This document shows, piece after piece, positions 63,938 through 64,000 of a DNA stretch of 64,000 nucleotides. This stretch comes from Streptomyces albiflavescens (GTDB lineage: Bacteria; Actinomycetota; Actinomycetes; Streptomycetales; Streptomycetaceae), in NCBI RefSeq assembly GCF_014645835.1, contig NZ_BMMM01000002.1, positions 934,939 to 998,938 on the forward strand. Reading direction: 5' to 3'. The position numbers and the translations under genes were made by a program. The notes under the pieces are model-generated. The model was not told the origin of the DNA. It worked only from the letters and a program-made list of their open reading frames with translations, and ran no database searches. How positions within the stretch are numbered: the stretch's first letter is position 1; each line of letters begins with the position of its first letter.

Positions 63938-64000
63938 TTAGTACCAGCCGTTGGCCTGCCAGAAGCTCCAGGCGGCGGTGGGGCTGCCGTAGCGGGAGTT
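63938..64000 (-). CDS. 3' end of transglycosylase-like secreted protein
   Basis: The last 20 codons read NSRYGSPTAAWSFWQANGWY and stop at 63938. This is the usual C terminus of Streptomyces lytic transglycosylase/Rpf-like (SLT) proteins. The rest lies outside the window. Confidence 0.7.
   Translation of the reverse strand, partial: NSRYGSPTAAWSFWQANGWY

Overview
The window is a 64-kb piece of a high-GC actinobacterial chromosome, almost certainly Streptomyces. The signs are strong third-position G/C bias, many GTG starts, AGGAG-type ribosome sites, and typical Streptomyces families such as snapalysin, DUF2283, DUF2330, WYL regulators and long polytopic proteins. Gene content looks like an accessory-rich arm or sub-core region rather than an essential-gene core.

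Layout. (1) 0-6.1 kb is a Ter (tellurium/stress) module: two TerD-like proteins beside an operon encoding a HpcH/citrate-lyase-type enzyme, a four-part PRTase-TRSP-StiP-PELOTA protein and a HAD phosphatase. This matches the Ter-associated operon predicted to make a nucleoside-like metabolite. A further TerD stands alone at 58.2 kb. (2) 6.1-9.6 kb holds an O-methyltransferase, a FmdB-type zinc ribbon, a coiled-coil membrane protein and a DUF4097-like lipoprotein. (3) 9.8-17.4 kb is a graveyard of integrative elements at a tRNA-Val gene. It has a 51-bp duplication of the tRNA 3' end, a truncated integrase, small cargo genes, a second tRNA 3' half, an intact IS5-type element carrying a DUF2283 gene, and a second tRNA tail followed by scrambled integrase pieces. 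(4) 17.4-23.3 kb holds a snapalysin-type protease, a VOC protein, a membrane protein behind a DtxR/DmdR-type iron box, and a MarR - (broken MFS) - isochorismatase-like group. (5) 23.3-27.1 kb is a gutted Tn3-family transposon with perfect 40-bp inverted repeats and a 5-bp target duplication. An IS30-type element is nested inside it.

(6) 27-36.5 kb holds LysR, a ketopantoate-reductase-like enzyme, an MBL-fold hydrolase, DUF2277, DedA, DoxX, a FAD/NAD-binding protein, a PhoD phosphatase and a secreted HNH nuclease. (7) At 36.7 kb a yybP-ykoY (manganese) riboswitch precedes a TMEM165/GDT1-family transporter. Around it lie a HAD phosphatase and gene-poor stretches with two copies of a nested palindromic element and two sets of tandem repeats. 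(8) 39.4-55.2 kb is ordinary Streptomyces chromosome: a peptidoglycan-binding protein, an EmrB-type exporter fused to a winged helix, GNAT, WYL, SnoaL-like, FHA-like and DUF1992 proteins, an O-methyltransferase, DUF2330, a ProP-type symporter, and a GT87-PAP2 fusion facing a large membrane protein. (9) 55.3-58.1 kb has a CYP125-like P450 divergent from a steroid-type thiolase, with a 26-bp palindromic operator between them.

(10) 58.2-64 kb holds TerD, a YoaK-like protein, and a secreted alpha/beta hydrolase gene split by an IS200/IS605 element. That element has an intact TnpB and a frameshifted TnpA. It is followed by an IS256-type remnant, a 5'-truncated polymorphic toxin (type 44), a membrane protein that could be its partner, and the 3' end of a transglycosylase-like gene.

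The most unusual observations are the layered integrative elements at tRNA-Val, the IS5-type element with a passenger gene, the repeated palindromic element, the riboswitch-transporter pair, the iron box, and the double IS damage to the hydrolase and toxin genes. All calls were made by reading the sequence. No database search or structure calculation was run.
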